A DNA stretch of 36,483 nucleotides. It comes from Glomus cerebriforme. Taxonomy: Eukaryota; Glomeromycota; Glomeromycetes; Glomerales; Glomeraceae. Shown here piece after piece: positions 10,358 to 20,921 of this stretch. Below the pieces are notes generated by a model. That model saw nothing but the letters and a program-made list of their open reading frames with translations, was not told the DNA's origin and searched no databases. The stretch lies in assembly GCA_003550305.1 (NCBI GenBank), contig QKYT01000399.1, positions 71,597 through 108,079 on the forward strand, in the 5' to 3' direction. The position numbers and the translations under genes are program-made. Position 1 is the stretch's first letter. Every line of letters begins with the position of its first letter.

Positions 10358-11255
10358 GAATAGTTACTCATGTTATCATTGGAACGTCATTTAAGCATCA
10401 TTATGCAACCTTTTATTATCTTTTTTAAAAAAAAAACAATCTTTAATATATTCTGATATCCAATCATAGGTTTCACATACCGTAAGACAATGGTTTAACC
10501 GTCATTTTAAACTTTAATTAAATTTTTTTTTATTGCACATTTCTATATTTGTAAACTGTAAACGGAATAAATATATTGTGTTTAAAATCTTTAAATGACA
10601 GAATTGACAACTATTGTAAATTGATTTTTGTTTAACAAGAAAAAAAAATTTTTTGGGACTGGTTTTTTTTTTCAATAGTAAAATTTGGCATTGATTTCTT
10701 TAAAAGAATAAAATTTGATTTTAAATTCTAAAATTACATATTTTTTCCGATGTCATTGAATCCAAAACCGGAAACAATGAATTAAAGTTTAAAGTTTTAC
10801 TATTGTTTAATTGGTACACAATCAATATGAAGATCATTTTTAATTTAGAATGTTTATTTAAATCTCAGAATCCAAAAAATTAAGATTGATTTGTTTATTT
10901 TGATTTTAATATATATAAATATATATAAATATATATATATATATATATTTTTACGAACTAAAAAAGAAAACATATTAATAAGTAACATAAATAAATTAAA
11001 ATAAATATGATAATAAAAAAAAAAATAATAGTAAAATTAGTAAAATTAGTTCTAAAAAGAACAAAAGAAAATTGAAAGATTCATTGGTATAAATGACCAC
11101 ATGTGCTTTACTGTTTCTAAAAAAAAACACAAGTTAAAAAATTCAGATTACCGCATGTTAAACCAGCTATTGACATTTCGAGACATAATGAACAAAACAT
11201 TCCAATTTATAAATATTCCTTTCTTCAGCTTTGTATATCGCCATGTTTCTCAGCA
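10358..11255. other. Intergenic AT-rich spacer with TA microsatellite
   Basis: Holds the 3' region of the Nudix gene and the presumed promoter of the following kinase-like gene. A (TA)n-rich microsatellite spans about 10909-10949. A 61-codon open frame at 11101-11286 overlaps the start of the next gene in another frame and has no family likeness. Confidence 0.6.
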
Positions 11256-12821
11256 ATGCCAGCTGCATCATACTACATGCAGATGAAATCATCTGTTCAA
11301 CGCCCTAAAAAAATCAATCCAAATTCTTTAACTCCTTTGATAACGGAAAAAGAACTTTTAACAGCAATTCCTTCATCAATTTCTTATTCCACACAAAGTT
11401 ATTATGATTTTTTTAACCATGGAAAATCTCGATCTCCAAGAAAAGTTTTTCATTGGGAAAATTTTATTGAAATGGTTAAAAATCATAAAATTGATAATGT
11501 TATAAAAAAATATGAAAAACCCTCAGTTCCATTGGGACATGCTCCTATTACTACTAAAGAAGAATTGATTCAAGTTATTGATGTTCAAATAGTAAGACCT
11601 TTAACAAGTAAACTTAATCATGTAGATTTAGAATTATGTAAACCTACAGAAAGTTCTTTAATTAATTTAATTAATTGGAATGTAATTAATGATTATAATC
11701 AAATTATTGCATCTCTTGCTTCAAGAACTCATCGAGTTTTACGTACTAAAAATGAGGATGATGTTATTGATGCATATCAACAAAATACTGGTGATTTTGC
11801 TGATAACATTAATGAAGTTTATGATTATATGTGTGAATTAGGTTTAAAATATTCTGTTTTAACTACTTATGAATTTACTTGGTTCCTTAAACGTTCAGAT
11901 GATGACCCTTCAATTTTACTTATTTCTAAATGTCAAAAAATCGATACTATTGATCCAACTATTTTACAATCTTGGAATTATTTATTATATTTATCAAAAA
12001 ATGAACCTTTATTAACTCCTTATCCTACAATCATTCCTTCAAATAATAATATTAATAATAATTTACAAAATAATGAATATTTTCTTGAATATTCTTATGA
12101 AAATTATCCTTATATTTCTTCTTCTATTGAAAATTTTACTTCTTCTTCTACTGGAAAACGTCCAATTTCTAATGATGATGAAAATTTTGAAATTAAAAAA
12201 TTTCGTCATAATTATCAACATCATCATGATAATACTTTTTCTGAAGATTTATCTTCCCCTTCTTCTTCTAATTATTTTACTTCTTATGGTATTATGAATT
12301 GGGATAATATTATTATTAAAAATGAAATTGGCATTAACTTTTATTTGGCTGAATATAATGGTGAACAACTTAGTTTAAAATATACTGATCCATCCGATCA
12401 AAGAAAATTCGATTTAGAAAAAGAATCTCGAATATATAAAAGATTATCTTCTATTCAAGGTGTTTACATTCCACGTGTGAAATATAATGATTTCACTTTA
12501 AAAGGGGAGAAATATGTTCTTGCTACTGAACATATTAAACAAACTTCTACTTTATCTAAAAATCATAAAGAAGAAGCTTTAAAAGCAGTTAAAGCTATTC
12601 ATAGTCTTGGAATTATTCATAATGATATTAGAGAATCTAATTTCATCGTAGGTCGTAATAATGATAATGATAACGCTAATGATGAACGCGTTTTTATTAT
12701 CGATTTTCGTTTATCAAAAGATTTTAAAGAAGAACAACGTGTTCAATTAACTTCTTACCATATTTATATGGAAAAGGAAAAGGAAAAGGTTGAAGAATTA
12801 TTCAATCAACTTCCTAATTAA
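11256..12821 (+). CDS. Small protein-kinase-like protein with fungal-type N-terminal region, 521 aa
   Basis: A single-exon frame. Residues ~50-265 form an unrecognised region with VLTTYEFTWFLKR, which I associate with the nuclease-like modules placed before kinase domains in Crinkler-like fungal proteins (tentative). Residues ~270-346 are a low-complexity Asn/Ser/Tyr linker. Residues 347-521 are a compact kinase-like domain: LSLKY (candidate ATP-site Lys375), a Glu-rich helix C segment, IHNDIRESNF (455-463) in place of HRDLKxxN, and IIDFRLSK in place of DFG (D483, F484, R485). The domain ends about 35 residues after DFR, without an APE motif or a large C-lobe, like the minimal Bud32/PRPK type of kinase. 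The catalytic Asp457, Asn462 and Asp483 are present, so activity is possible. In-frame Met codons also occur at residues 8 and 10; the true start, or an upstream exon, cannot be fixed. Confidence 0.8.
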   Translation: MPAASYYMQMKSSVQRPKKINPNSLTPLITEKELLTAIPSSISYSTQSYYDFFNHGKSRSPRKVFHWENFIEMVKNHKIDNVIKKYEKPSVPLGHAPITTKEELIQVIDVQIVRPLTSKLNHVDLELCKPTESSLINLINWNVINDYNQIIASLASRTHRVLRTKNEDDVIDAYQQNTGDFADNINEVYDYMCELGLKYSVLTTYEFTWFLKRSDDDPSILLISKCQKIDTIDPTILQSWNYLLYLSKNEPLLTPYPTIIPSNNNINNNLQNNEYFLEYSYENYPYISSSIENFTSSSTGKRPISNDDENFEIKKFRHNYQHHHDNTFSEDLSSPSSSNYFTSYGIMNWDNIIIKNEIGINFYLAEYNGEQLSLKYTDPSDQRKFDLEKESRIYKRLSSIQGVYIPRVKYNDFTLKGEKYVLATEHIKQTSTLSKNHKEEALKAVKAIHSLGIIHNDIRESNFIVGRNNDNDNANDERVFIIDFRLSKDFKEEQRVQLTSYHIYMEKEKEKVEELFNQLPN

Positions 12822-14924
12822 AAAAAAAAAATCTTGAGATATTTTCATTTTGCAATTTTTTTTTTTCCTTTTTTTTTTTTTTATATATATATAAACGTCG
12901 TTTCGATCTTTTTTTAAGAATTATCGTTCTTTTTATGTTTTTTTATGGAAATTTACAAAATTCACACAAGCAAAAAAAAAAATTCGATTTTATATTATAG
13001 AAATTAAGAATTTAAGTATTATTTATATGATTTAGATAATATATATATAAGCAAATTATGACGAATAAGAAAATCTATGAGTAAGTAACGGTTTTTTTTT
13101 ACATAGGACCGTAATCAAACATGTTTTTTAGATTAAGATAATTAATGTAATCAATGCATGTTGTGAATCCAATTATCGGGATTCTTTTATTATTATTTTA
13201 TTATATCGATTTCAAATGTTTTTATTCTAATAAAAAAGCATATATGGACAAATGAAAAAAAAAAGAGTTTAATCTGGTGTGTGTGAAAATTCTCAACCAC
13301 TTTTATATGCTTTGCCAAAATTTTATTTTGCATAAAATGGTTCATCTAAATGATTGTGCTGCATACGGACATTTTATCCAATTATTAAAGAATAACTGAC
13401 CCAACAATCACCATAATCATTATAATCAGAGGTCAGAACATAAAAGTAAATTCAGAAATCTTATAACATTGAACAAAGTAATAAAACAGTACTTTTATCA
13501 ACATCTGCCCTATCCTTTAATAATTCAACAATGATTTCTTCCTCTTGTTAGTTTGGTAGGCTGTAATAGATAGGTCTAATGGTTCAGATCCAGTTCACTG
13601 GATTCAAGATATAGTATTAATCCAATAGGGTATCCAGGATTTCATGGTGTGATTTAAATAAAAAGTGTGATTTGGTGTAATTTTAATTCCGGCCAGATTT
13701 GCTATAATTTCGGGCAGAATTATTAGTATTGTAACCGAACGTAATTTTTACTCTAAATAATTATATTTTATTTATCATATACAGTAAATATAATGATATT
13801 ACCTAAATTAAAATAAAAGAAATTGAGTATCTGAATGCTTTATTCTTTAAGTACAATCCTTTTATCTGATAAAATATTTTTATAATTAGAAAAATTATAT
13901 TTAAAATCTATACCAAACCAAATATATACTAAAGCTATTCTGGTAATAAGTGTGTTTTGCCTTGCCAATAATTCATTAAATCCACAATAAATAGCCCATT
14001 CTTGGATTAAATTATTAGTAGAATAATAAACGGAATTCTTCAATAATTCCATATTAATCTGCCATATTATAATTTACTACATTAGATTGAATAAATTTTG
14101 GATCAAAATATTGTATTGTTTTAAATAATAAATAAAGCTGAATAGTAATATATATATATGTTTTTTACATTTTTCATAAACTAACAAAAAAGCCTAAGAA
14201 AATAATATAGTAAATAATTTTTCATTACAATTTTCTTCAATTTTATTTTACTTAAAATTGGAAGATTTCTTCTTCCTAATAAAAAAAAACCTGAAAACTG
14301 ACTAATTTTAAATAAAAAATAAGAATTATTACTTTATTGAGTATTGCTAATTTGCATCCAGAGTGAAGATCATATAAAATAACTATCACTTAGGTGATTT
14401 CACCTTTATTGTCTTATCATATAATTTTTACTAATTTTTTAATATATTACAGGTAATTTTATCTATATAAATTAAAATAATTATATAAATTAATTTTTTT
14501 AAAATATTTAAGATTAGGATGAATTAAAAATTTCAAAATAGTGATTTTATTGATTAAATAATAGATAATTATTATATATAAGCAGATTACAATAGTTAGA
14601 ATTTTATTACAGTACTAGCAAAAAGTAATCAAAAAAAATCGTATAATAATATTCAAATTTTTCTCACAGTTTACATTCAATTAATAAAATATATTACGTG
14701 AAGATAACATAATCCTTTATATATATGATTGTCATATTTATTTATTTATATAATATTATTTATAAGTGTTATTTCTAAACAATAATGGTATGTATTACTC
14801 TTGAATAACATCACACAATTATAATTTTTTTATAAAACTTGAATATGCTAAAAAAAAGGATTATTTTATACTTTATTTCTACTATACATAAAAATGAGAA
14901 TTTAACTCAATATAATAAAAAGAA
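12822..14924. other. Gene-free AT-rich spacer
   Basis: No supported gene. It contains poly(T) tracts, a small hairpin GAATCC/GGATTC near 13165-13186, a segment at about 13688-13723 with CCGGCCAGATTT and GGGCAGAATTA words resembling motifs inside the element at 14925, and an AGGTGATTTCACCT palindrome near 14391-14404. A 70-codon minus frame at 13840-14052 has no recognisable features. Confidence 0.5.
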
Positions 14925-15308
14925 AATTTCTAAGTTTACACGGGGGTGTCTGGACACGGATCACGTGATTTTTTACTATATGATAATTTATCACATCCCG
15001 TGTCACACCTTCTGTTTTCATTTTTTCTATTTATTCTAGGGACAGAATTTTTTCAAGGTGTGAAATCCTATTCATCATATATTATTCGTCACATCCCTAA
15101 TTTTGGCCGGATTTCATAATGCCGGCCAGAGTATCCTTTTTTGGAATATTGTACTACGTTACACGATCCAAAAAAAGCAAATTTGTTTCTCTCGAAAATC
15201 GAATTTTGGGTTACACGAAATTCCCCAAAAGGCAATTTCATTGCAGATCGTTTAATTCCGGCCGGAATTATGACCCCGTGTTCAGACACCCGTGTACAAA
15301 TAGAAATT
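14925..15308. mobile_element. ~384-bp non-autonomous element with ~34-bp terminal inverted repeats
   Basis: The left end 14925-14959 (AATTTCTAAGTTTACACGG then GGGTGTCTGGACACGG) matches the reverse complement of the right end 15276-15308 (AATTTCTATTTGTACACGG then GTGTCTGAACACGG) with a handful of differences. The interior is less AT-rich than the flanks and holds GGCCGG words: TTGGCCGGATTTCATAATGCC and the palindrome AATTCCGGCCGGAATT. No transposase frame is present, and the short overlapping frames inside are chance. No clear target-site duplication could be read, so the superfamily is unassigned. Confidence 0.7.
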
Positions 15309-16585
15309 GCCTAATAAAAATTATGTTGTTTTATTATATATATTCGTCATAATTACATTTTTCATAATTATATTTTTTTTCACCTAAAACAATTATAATA
15401 GCCTGGATTCTCAAAATAGAAGATCATATATGATACATCTTTATTTGAGTTCACAACTCCTATTTTAATTGTAATCACATATGTTAAAATATGTATTACT
15501 AATTCCTATTTAAAAACAAATTAATGTATTATTAACTATACATGTAATTTGAATGTGTTAACATCAGTAGAATAATAAAATTATACTGTTTATCTGAGAA
15601 TCTGTAAATCATAGATTTTAATTGCTCTATTTTCATTTTTTATTTTAATAATACCTTGTCTTACGATCTGCAAAAATCAGGAATATGTTTTTTTATTAAC
15701 AATTCAGAACTGTAATAAGTGAAAAAACATACCAGAACTTTTGAAAAAGTTTATGATGGAAAATAACAGAAAAATAATTTGGTTATTAGATTTTCAAAAA
15801 ATTACTACTGCAGATACCAGTGATATATTATTATGCATAGCATATTCTGCAGATATAATTCACATAAACTAGTAATGTATTACTGTACATGATATATAGA
15901 AAAAAAAATAAGAATTTTCTAATATCGTACTACTGCACATTTCAGATGATTATCTTTCACATAACTTAACTATACTATAATTGTAAACTTGAGTTTATTG
16001 CTTGAAATGTTGCAAATAAGACAATATTCCATTTCATTTTTATATCATTTACCATGTAATTTATAATTCCTATATTTTTCATCACAAATAGAATATAATA
16101 AGCTTCACGACTAAGCAAATACAAAGTTATAATTATTAATTCTCCTAAAATTATTTCAAAATTTTAAGTATGTGAAATGCTTTAACACAGATTTGATAAT
16201 TAATTCTGGATCAGATTTGGCTTTGAAAGTGATAAGATTAAAATCAAAGGCTTAAGATTTTTTTAATATACTTGTTATAGTTTCTGATAGTTTCCATGAC
16301 TCATATCCAGTTTCTTTCTTATATATTTTATATAAATTGGAGTGAATTTTATCTGTCAAAACACTTGGTAATTCACTGATATTTGGGAGTTAATACTTTA
16401 TTAGATTTGGTCATATTATCTTTTTATATGATTGCAAATCAATTTAAATCCCTTTTTTCTTATATTTATTTGAAAAAAAATTAAAATTTCTAAATAGAAA
16501 GCTTATTAATATTTCTTATCACATTTTTAAAAAATAGTTAGGTCATCTTTTGCAAAAATTAAGCTTCAAGAGAGGAGTAATGAAA
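15309..16585. other. Gene-free AT-rich spacer
   Basis: No gene, RNA or repeat that I can support. It lies just beyond the 3' end of the minus-strand pseudogene. Only chance frames and homopolymer runs are visible. Confidence 0.5.
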
Positions 16586-18401
16586 CTATACAATTATCTC
16601 AATTTCACACTGTTCATATTTAATAAAATAGGATTCAGCTTTATATTTACCTTCTATACTTTCTTCATCATTATAATCTAACTTGTATAATGGGTATAAT
16701 GTCTCATTAGTAATGCTATAATAATTAAAATTTTTATTACTAAATTCTCTATATAAATTAGAATATTGATCCAATATCTTGTTGTAAAAATAGATGCAGT
16801 TATAGGTTAGATTAGATTGAGGTTCAGATAATGCATTTATTTCAGTTTTTTTACACAGATTTACATTAGTAATATTAAGTAGAAAAAGTTTTATTTCCTT
16901 ATATATTTTTAATCTTGCTATTTTATCTTTAGTTTTGCCATCTGCTGTAAGATTTCTGATTTTAAATTCAAGAGAATAATAAAACTAGTATAAAATTTGC
17001 TTCTGATCTGATTTTATTACTTTATCAAATAATTTTGATAAACTTTTTACAAAATCTAAAATTATATCCTATATATAAAGCTTACTAATTTCAGAAATGT
17101 CTACTTCACCTTTATTTAAAAATGCATTTAGAGGTTAGCTTCTGTACCAAATCCTTTACTATTTGATTCTCCAATTTATGTATATTAATATTAGAGTCGT
17201 CAAGAGAATTATTCTGATCTATGATATTTTGTCATAGTTTCTGAATGACTTTTTGTAAGTTCAGAATTATTGGTGAAATTATTATATTTAGGATTTTTCT
17301 GAGACATATTTGAAATATTTTTCTGCTGTTGATTACTAGTAATTACACTGGTCAAAAACTGATCTATCTTACAGATATCTTATAAATATCGGGTACCCAA
17401 AATGCGTAAATTCTGCTATACATCGGGTACCCAATATGTATACTATAGAATTAAAAAATACAATTTATTAATTATCTCGCTATTCAGTGATCATAAAAAG
17501 ATGAAATATAGCTCATTCGATTCGCCTCACTGAGACGTATCGAATGGTACTAATTTCGCATTTCTAGATACGATAGATGTCGAGATATTTGATAAATCGT
17601 AAAAAAACAAATAAAAAATGCCGATTTGTCAAATATCTCGACATCTACCATACCTATAAATGTGAAATTAGTACCATTCGATACGTCTCAGTGAGGCGAA
17701 TCGAATGAGCTATATTTCATCTTTTTATGATCACTGGATAGCGAGATAATTAATAAATTGTATTTTTTAATTCTATAGTATACATATTGGGTACCCGATG
17801 TATAGCAGAATTTACGCATTTTGGGTACCCGATATTTATAAGATATCTGTAAGATATCTGTAAGATAGATCAGTTTTTGACCAGTGTTATTTCTATATCA
17901 TATAACAAACTAAAAGTAATATTTTGATTAACATTACTTAATCTCATTACTAATCTTTCTCTTATATTCTAATTCTAAGAAAGCATTCATCTCTCTATTC
18001 TTCAATGACTTTTGCCTACTCACACTTGAAGGTAAAGTATTGATATTATCATACTGGTTGCTAGGTATACTAGCAGTTGATATCTTTGGTATCACTTCTA
18101 TAGAGGAAGTGTTTTCAATAAAACACATATACTGCATTTCAGTAATGACTTGTATTTATTATTTCATCTCCTCAATATCATGCCTTAGTTTTGCTACTTC
18201 AGTCTTAAGCTCAGCATTCTCAGCATCATGCCTGGTATTCTCTTCAATAATCTACCTCAACTTTGCATTCTCAGCCTTAACCTCAGCAAACCTTAGTGAT
18301 TTCTTTTTAAGTTCAAAAATTTCAGTATTCTCCTTCCTAAACTTTACAATCTCAGCTAAAAGCTTGGCATTTAATTCTCTTAATGAATCAATGGATTGCA
18401 T
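16586..18401 (-). pseudogene. Coiled-coil protein pseudogene split by a foldback MITE
   Basis: Read from ATG at 18401, the minus strand encodes MQSIDSLRELNAKLLAEIV, continuing as a Glu/Lys/Ala/Leu-rich coiled coil with in-frame stops at 18252-18254 (TAG) and about 18156-18161 (TAA TAA). A C-terminal motif (MNAFLELEYKRKISNEIK) ends near 17937. After the 541-bp MITE at 17346-17886, coding-like sequence resumes on the same strand with Asn/Ser-rich residues, then ISKLYI..DIILDFVKSLSKLF, a KDKIARLKIYKEIK segment and a stop at 16586. Frameshifts and TAG codons break the second half. If the MITE and one TTA copy are left out, a +1 frame stays open for about 60 codons across the junction, supporting one ancestral gene. 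The protein resembles a large Rhizophagus-type family of unknown function (memory). It is clearly inactive. Confidence 0.7.
17346..17886. mobile_element. Foldback MITE, copy 1 (541 bp), TSD TTA
   Basis: Almost the entire element is a palindrome. It begins CACTGGTCAAAAACTGATC and ends GATCAGTTTTTGACCAGTG; the arms of about 245 bp pair through to a ~30-base AT loop at 17592-17621. TTA flanks both ends (17343-17345 and 17887-17889). Each arm has two GGGTACCC words and the segment CTCACTGAGACGTATCGAATGG. No coding capacity. The right arm carries a duplicated AGATATCTGTA unit that the left arm has once. CACTG termini suggest CACTA/EnSpm-like mobilisation, while TTA/TAA-type duplications also fit PIF-Harbinger. 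The parent transposase is not in this window. Confidence 0.92.
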
Positions 18402-19072
18402 GTTTGATAATAATTTTTTTTATATAAAATGGAATAATTCAAAAGTTTGTTAGAAATATTCTCATTGGAATTACTGATTTTATTAATATAAAAAATAAAT
18501 TAAAAGATTCAGTAATACATAAACTTATTTTACAAAGTGAAGTAAAGTTTCTATGCTAATGCCTGCCAGTTTTTTGTTCATCTAAAGCTAAGTTATCTAT
18601 ATATTAACATAATATCCCAACATTAATCTGATTTCATTTATTTCAAGCAATATCAATATTCTAAATAAAATAAAATAGTTATTAGTTATATATAAAATAT
18701 GCAGAGCCAGAAATAAGTTAATAATATTAATCTTAGTAAACCCACTAAAGGTTTATGTTTCCTATGAATCACTTTCTTATACAACTAAAAAAATTTATAA
18801 CTTAATTGCAAAGCATCTCATCTGGACTTCAATAATAACATTTCTTTCGAACTGCAATAGATTAGTTTCTTTTTAACAAGTTCATAACTGAATTCATAAT
18901 AGGTATATAGCAACCATATAATATATAGTTATCTTTATATGTAATGTAGGGCAAGTATAGATTGATTTATTTCCATATATGTATGTATGAACAATATCTC
19001 ACCTACCATATATATATATATATAAATAATGTCTAATTTACCATACATGTATGTAGTATTAGAATCATATTT
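18402..19072. other. AT-rich spacer between pseudogene and second MITE
   Basis: No gene supported. It would contain the 5' flank of the minus-strand pseudogene. Near its right end are a (TA)n run at about 19008-19025 and a CATACATGTATG palindrome at about 19041-19052, a word repeated twice more near 20017-20049. Confidence 0.5.
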
Positions 19073-19603
19073 CACTGGTCAAAAACTGATCTATCTTACA
19101 GATATCTTACAGATATCTTATAAATATCGGGTACCCAAAATGCAGAAAATTTGCTATACATCGGGTATTCAATATGTATACTATAGAATTAAAAAATACA
19201 ATTTATTAATTATCTTCCCATTCAGTGATCATAAAAAGATAAAATATAGCTCATTCGATTCGTCTCACTGAGACGTATCGAATGGTACTAATTTCGCATT
19301 TCTAAGTGTGATAGATGCTGATATATTCGATAAATCATAAAAAAACAAACAAAAAATGTAATATTTTGATATCTATCGCACCTAGAAATGCAAAATTAGT
19401 ACCATTCGATACGTCTCAGTGAAATGAATTGAATAAGCTATATTTCATCTTTTTATGATTACTGGATAGGGAGATAATTAATAAATTGTATTTTTTAATT
19501 CTATAATATATATATTGGGTACCCGATGTATAGCAGATTTTCTGCATTTTGAATACCTGATATTTATAAGATATCTGTAAGATAGATCAGTTTTTGACCA
19601 GTG
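19073..19603. mobile_element. Foldback MITE, copy 2 (531 bp), TSD TTT
   Basis: Same family as the copy at 17346: CACTGGTCAAAAACTGATC to GATCAGTTTTTGACCAGTG, with TTT at 19070-19072 and 19604-19606. It is more diverged than copy 1: one inner GGGTACCC has become GGGTATTC, and the arms near the loop differ. The loop at 19330-19358 is in the same orientation as copy 1. Here the duplicated AGATATCTTAC unit is in the left arm, not the right. Confidence 0.9.
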
Positions 19604-19606
19604 TTT

Positions 19607-19960
19607 ATTTGTGCATTTTATTAGCAGCATCAATTTCATCAAAATCTAGTATTGAAAAAGTTTATGAATGTTTTGAAAAATTAGAAGCTTTTAATGATCA
19701 ATGTATAATAGGTAATTTTCTGTTATTTAAAATTTTTTAATATTATGATTTTAATTAATAACTTTATTTGATAGATTGGCATTTTTGAATAAATATATAT
19801 CAAATATGGAAAATGAAGTTTGGGAATATTATGGAAATAATATCAATGCAGCTGAAACTGCACATGTATAAGCTAACTGTGAAGGAAAATAACTTAAACT
19901 TCTTATAGCTATTATGCAGTCTGATTTTACATAATTTAATAATTTATTGTTTTAATTTAA
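19607..19960 (+). pseudogene. Degenerate gene fragment with intron remnant
   Basis: Directly right of the second MITE the plus strand reads SISSKSSIEKVYECFEKLE followed by AFNDQCII and a gtaatt...tgatag intron-like gap (about 19714-19774). It then reads, with frameshifts and stops, SNMENEVWEYYGNNINAAE, TAHV, a stop, ANCEGK, a stop and LKLLIAIMQ. The pattern W....TN.AE.AHA..NR.GK.L.LL.AI is one I associate with a repeated fungal family of unknown function found next to transposons (from memory). Stops after HV and EGK and the frame changes show it is dead. A ttttattag acceptor-like sequence precedes the first segment, so the MITE may lie in a former intron. Confidence 0.45.
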
Positions 19961-20439
19961 TTTCTAATTTTTTTTTTCATAATTCATAATATCATTTTTT
20001 CATCATAATTTAATTCATACATGTATGAAAATTATGACCATACATGTATGGAATTTAAAAATTTCTAATTATACATATATGGAAATTAATCAACCATACA
20101 TACCCTACACTACATACAAAACTACATGTTTCTGAATTCCCATTCATAACGTTTAAAATAATGGTAACTAGATAACATTAATTCATCTTTTTTTAGAATC
20201 ATTTATTTTATTTTATTTTTTTTTTAATTGCGTAAGAACAATCAGCAAGTTTATTAAAAAATATTAAGTAAACTAAAGTAAACTTATTTTTTTTATATTG
20301 ACAAGAGTACCTATATACTGTTATTACAAATAAAACCTGTAAAGCAAAACTCTCGATCAGATAGTTAACTATGAACATAAAGAACTTTAAAAATTTTAAC
20401 AAATTGAAATATGAATTTTCAGAATTTAAAGAACTTCTA
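19961..20439. other. AT-rich spacer
   Basis: No gene supported. It contains two CATACATGTATG palindromes (about 20017-20028 and 20038-20049) and related ATACATATATGG words. Confidence 0.45.
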
Positions 20440-20445
20440 AACTGA

Positions 20446-20921
20446 AGACTTGTTTCACAAAATGGACTTATAGAAGTGATTGTGAATTACGTGAATAATA
20501 ATAATTGGGAGATATTAAAAAGCTGTTTGGTGGCTCTAAAAGATAATGCAATTAAGTTATCTGATTTAATGGATAAGCAAGACAAAGTTTTTGATAGGAT
20601 TTTAAAACTCTTAAAAGAGGTTATTATGGATCAAATGTATTTAGATACTTTATCTGTATATATAGACTATATTGCCGATTTGGTTGAAGAAATAGAAGTT
20701 AAATTGGGTACCAAAACATGGAACAAAGTAAGAAATGCTATTCATAGGAAGAGAAAGAAAAATAAAAAGGATTTTGAGAAAGAGGAATTAGTATGTTAGT
20801 ATGTATTAAAGAGCTAGAGGAGACTTTAAAAGATATTATGACTGTTAAGGAGTTCGAATTATTGATGAAAATGAAAGAAATGAGCAATGTTAAATTTTAT
20901 AAAGGTGAATTATTAAATTGA
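20446..20921 (+). pseudogene. Degenerate helical hypothetical protein (two frames)
   Basis: An open frame without an ATG start runs from about 20446 to a TAG at 20797-20799. It encodes helix-prone sequence (NNWEILKSCLVALKDNAIKL, then DLVEEIEVKLGTKTWNKVRN) ending in a Lys/Arg-rich tail. Immediately after, the +1 frame continues with a similar composition (IKELEETLKDIMTVKEFELL) to a TGA at 20919-20921. The missing start and the frame change suggest a decayed gene or an internal exon. I do not recognise the family. It could also be a real short exon of an unannotated gene. Confidence 0.35.

Noticed and set aside
13560..13650. GGTTCAGATCC-like B-box suggesting a tRNA
   Set aside because: No A-box, acceptor stem or cloverleaf can be drawn around it. 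The GGTTCGAAG word near 25594-25605 (minus) fails in the same way. I found no tRNA or rRNA in the window.
13840..14052. 70-codon minus-strand frame
   Set aside because: Isolated, in AT-rich spacer, no motif or neighbour supports it; kept only as a remark in the spacer entry.
15089..15352. Overlapping open frames on both strands
   Set aside because: They lie inside the TIR element at 14925-15308 and cover its GGCCGG motifs; they share no likeness to transposases.
18040..18453. 137-codon plus-strand frame rich in Ser/Phe
   Set aside because: It is the antisense shadow of the minus-strand coiled-coil pseudogene, whose heptad-like composition is clearly the coding strand.
17346..19603. CRISPR-like or integron-like reading of the repeated GGGTACCC and CACTGAGACG words
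   Set aside because: The words are parts of two whole palindromic MITEs and not spaced repeats; the host is eukaryotic.
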